NCBI GenBank assembly: GCA_052174495.1
Contig: JBQMRR010000031.1
Location: 1 to 51,353 of the forward strand
Reading direction: 5' to 3'
DNA length: 51,353 nt
Source: Arsenophonus sp052174495
GTDB lineage: Bacteria; Pseudomonadota; Gammaproteobacteria; Enterobacterales; Enterobacteriaceae
Shown piece by piece: positions 51,090 through 51,353 of this stretch; position 1 is the first letter of the stretch, and each line of letters starts with the position of its first letter. The notes beneath the pieces are model-generated. The model saw only the letters and a list, made by a program, of their open reading frames with translations. It was not told where the DNA came from and ran no database searches. Position numbers and translations under genes: made by a program.

Positions 51090-51353
51090 TTAAATTGATT
51101 TTTAATAGCAGACTAAAAGTCTTCTCCATCTCCTAATCCTAAAAGGAGATAGGAAAATCGATTTACTGAGTCTATTTAAATTAAAATTTTATAGATGTGT
51201 ATTCTTTGATCTAATGCTCTAATTTTATAGACATTAACTATAGGTTTGGAAAATAACCCTTATATTCCAATTTTATGCATCCTTTCTGATAATAATTTCA
51301 TTGTCTGCTTTATCAAGCTAAAGGTTGATAAAAAATAGATTACGCTGTATAGA
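51090..51353 (-). mobile_element. IS5-family (IS427-like) fossil, partial at window edge
   Basis: Similar to 6940-7200 (for example ACTGAGTCTATT, then GTGTATTCTTTGATCTAATG, then ATAATTTCATTGTCTG), in the same orientation. The minus-strand KADNEIIIRKDA corresponds to NEFLLKRMNNRK of the other copy. It runs off the window. Confidence 0.55.

Noticed and set aside
1..51353. CRISPR array or phage-defence cluster
   Set aside because: The dispersed repeats are 1-1.4 kb IS fossils at irregular spacing; there are no short regularly spaced repeats and no cas-like or defence-like frames.
50790..51353. Integrative element or prophage attached at the argW-like tRNA
   Set aside because: argW is a known integration site, but no integrase and no repeated tRNA end are visible within the window.

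Overview
This window looks like a piece of a heavily degraded Enterobacterales chromosome, most likely a recently host-restricted insect endosymbiont (Arsenophonus-, Serratia symbiotica- or Sodalis-like; I cannot choose between them). The DNA is very AT-rich. Only ten protein genes read through intact: nadE, tadA, trhP (yegQ), lpxK, msbA, alaS, csrA, pncA, gapA and bamC. Together they cover about 11.7 kb, roughly 23% of the window. One tRNA-Arg(CCU) is also present. The remainder is decayed genes and insertion-sequence (IS) fossils, not novel genes.

Layout. (1) 1-12100: a decayed glnB, intact nadE, a decayed glrR and a glrK remnant (an enterobacterial nadE neighbourhood), then IS fossils, a broken mltF and a tadA that is intact apart from an altered C-terminus. 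(2) 12200-18800: IS1595 and IS256 fossils, the decayed two-component pair baeS-baeR, then intact trhP. (3) 18900-25500: msbA-lpxK, overlapping by ATGA, between two IS256 fossils. (4) 25850-30160: alaS-csrA with a conserved-looking csrA leader, then a fossil. (5) 30500-35500: pncA, a decayed msrB, nested IS fossils, gapA. (6) 35550-42640: decayed bcp, a possible gcvR tail and 5'-truncated dapA, then intact bamC, with three IS256 fossils. (7) 42700-51353: IS5 and IS1595 fossils, decayed engB and ppiA, a ~400 bp palindrome, tRNA-Arg and another fossil.

Mobile DNA. One IS256-family element of about 1.4 kb is present as nine decayed near-full copies totalling about 12.2 kb, more than all intact genes combined. 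A second family (IS1595-like, about 1 kb, with terminal inverted repeats) has five copies. IS5-like and IS481-like remnants also occur. None has an intact transposase. At least one IS256 copy sits inside an IS1595 copy, which gives a relative age.

Functional picture. What survives is core: aminoacylation, tRNA modification (TadA, TrhP), the last enzyme of NAD synthesis plus nicotinamide salvage (NadE, PncA), glycolysis (GapA), lipid A kinase and flippase (LpxK, MsbA), an outer-membrane assembly lipoprotein (BamC) and CsrA. What has been lost is mostly regulation (GlnB, GlrR/GlrK, BaeSR), oxidative repair (MsrB, Bcp), murein turnover (MltF), a lysine/DAP step (DapA) and, unexpectedly, EngB. 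I found no CRISPR array and no candidate new multi-gene system. Pseudogenes were identified by reading translations by eye against remembered E. coli proteins, so their boundaries are approximate.
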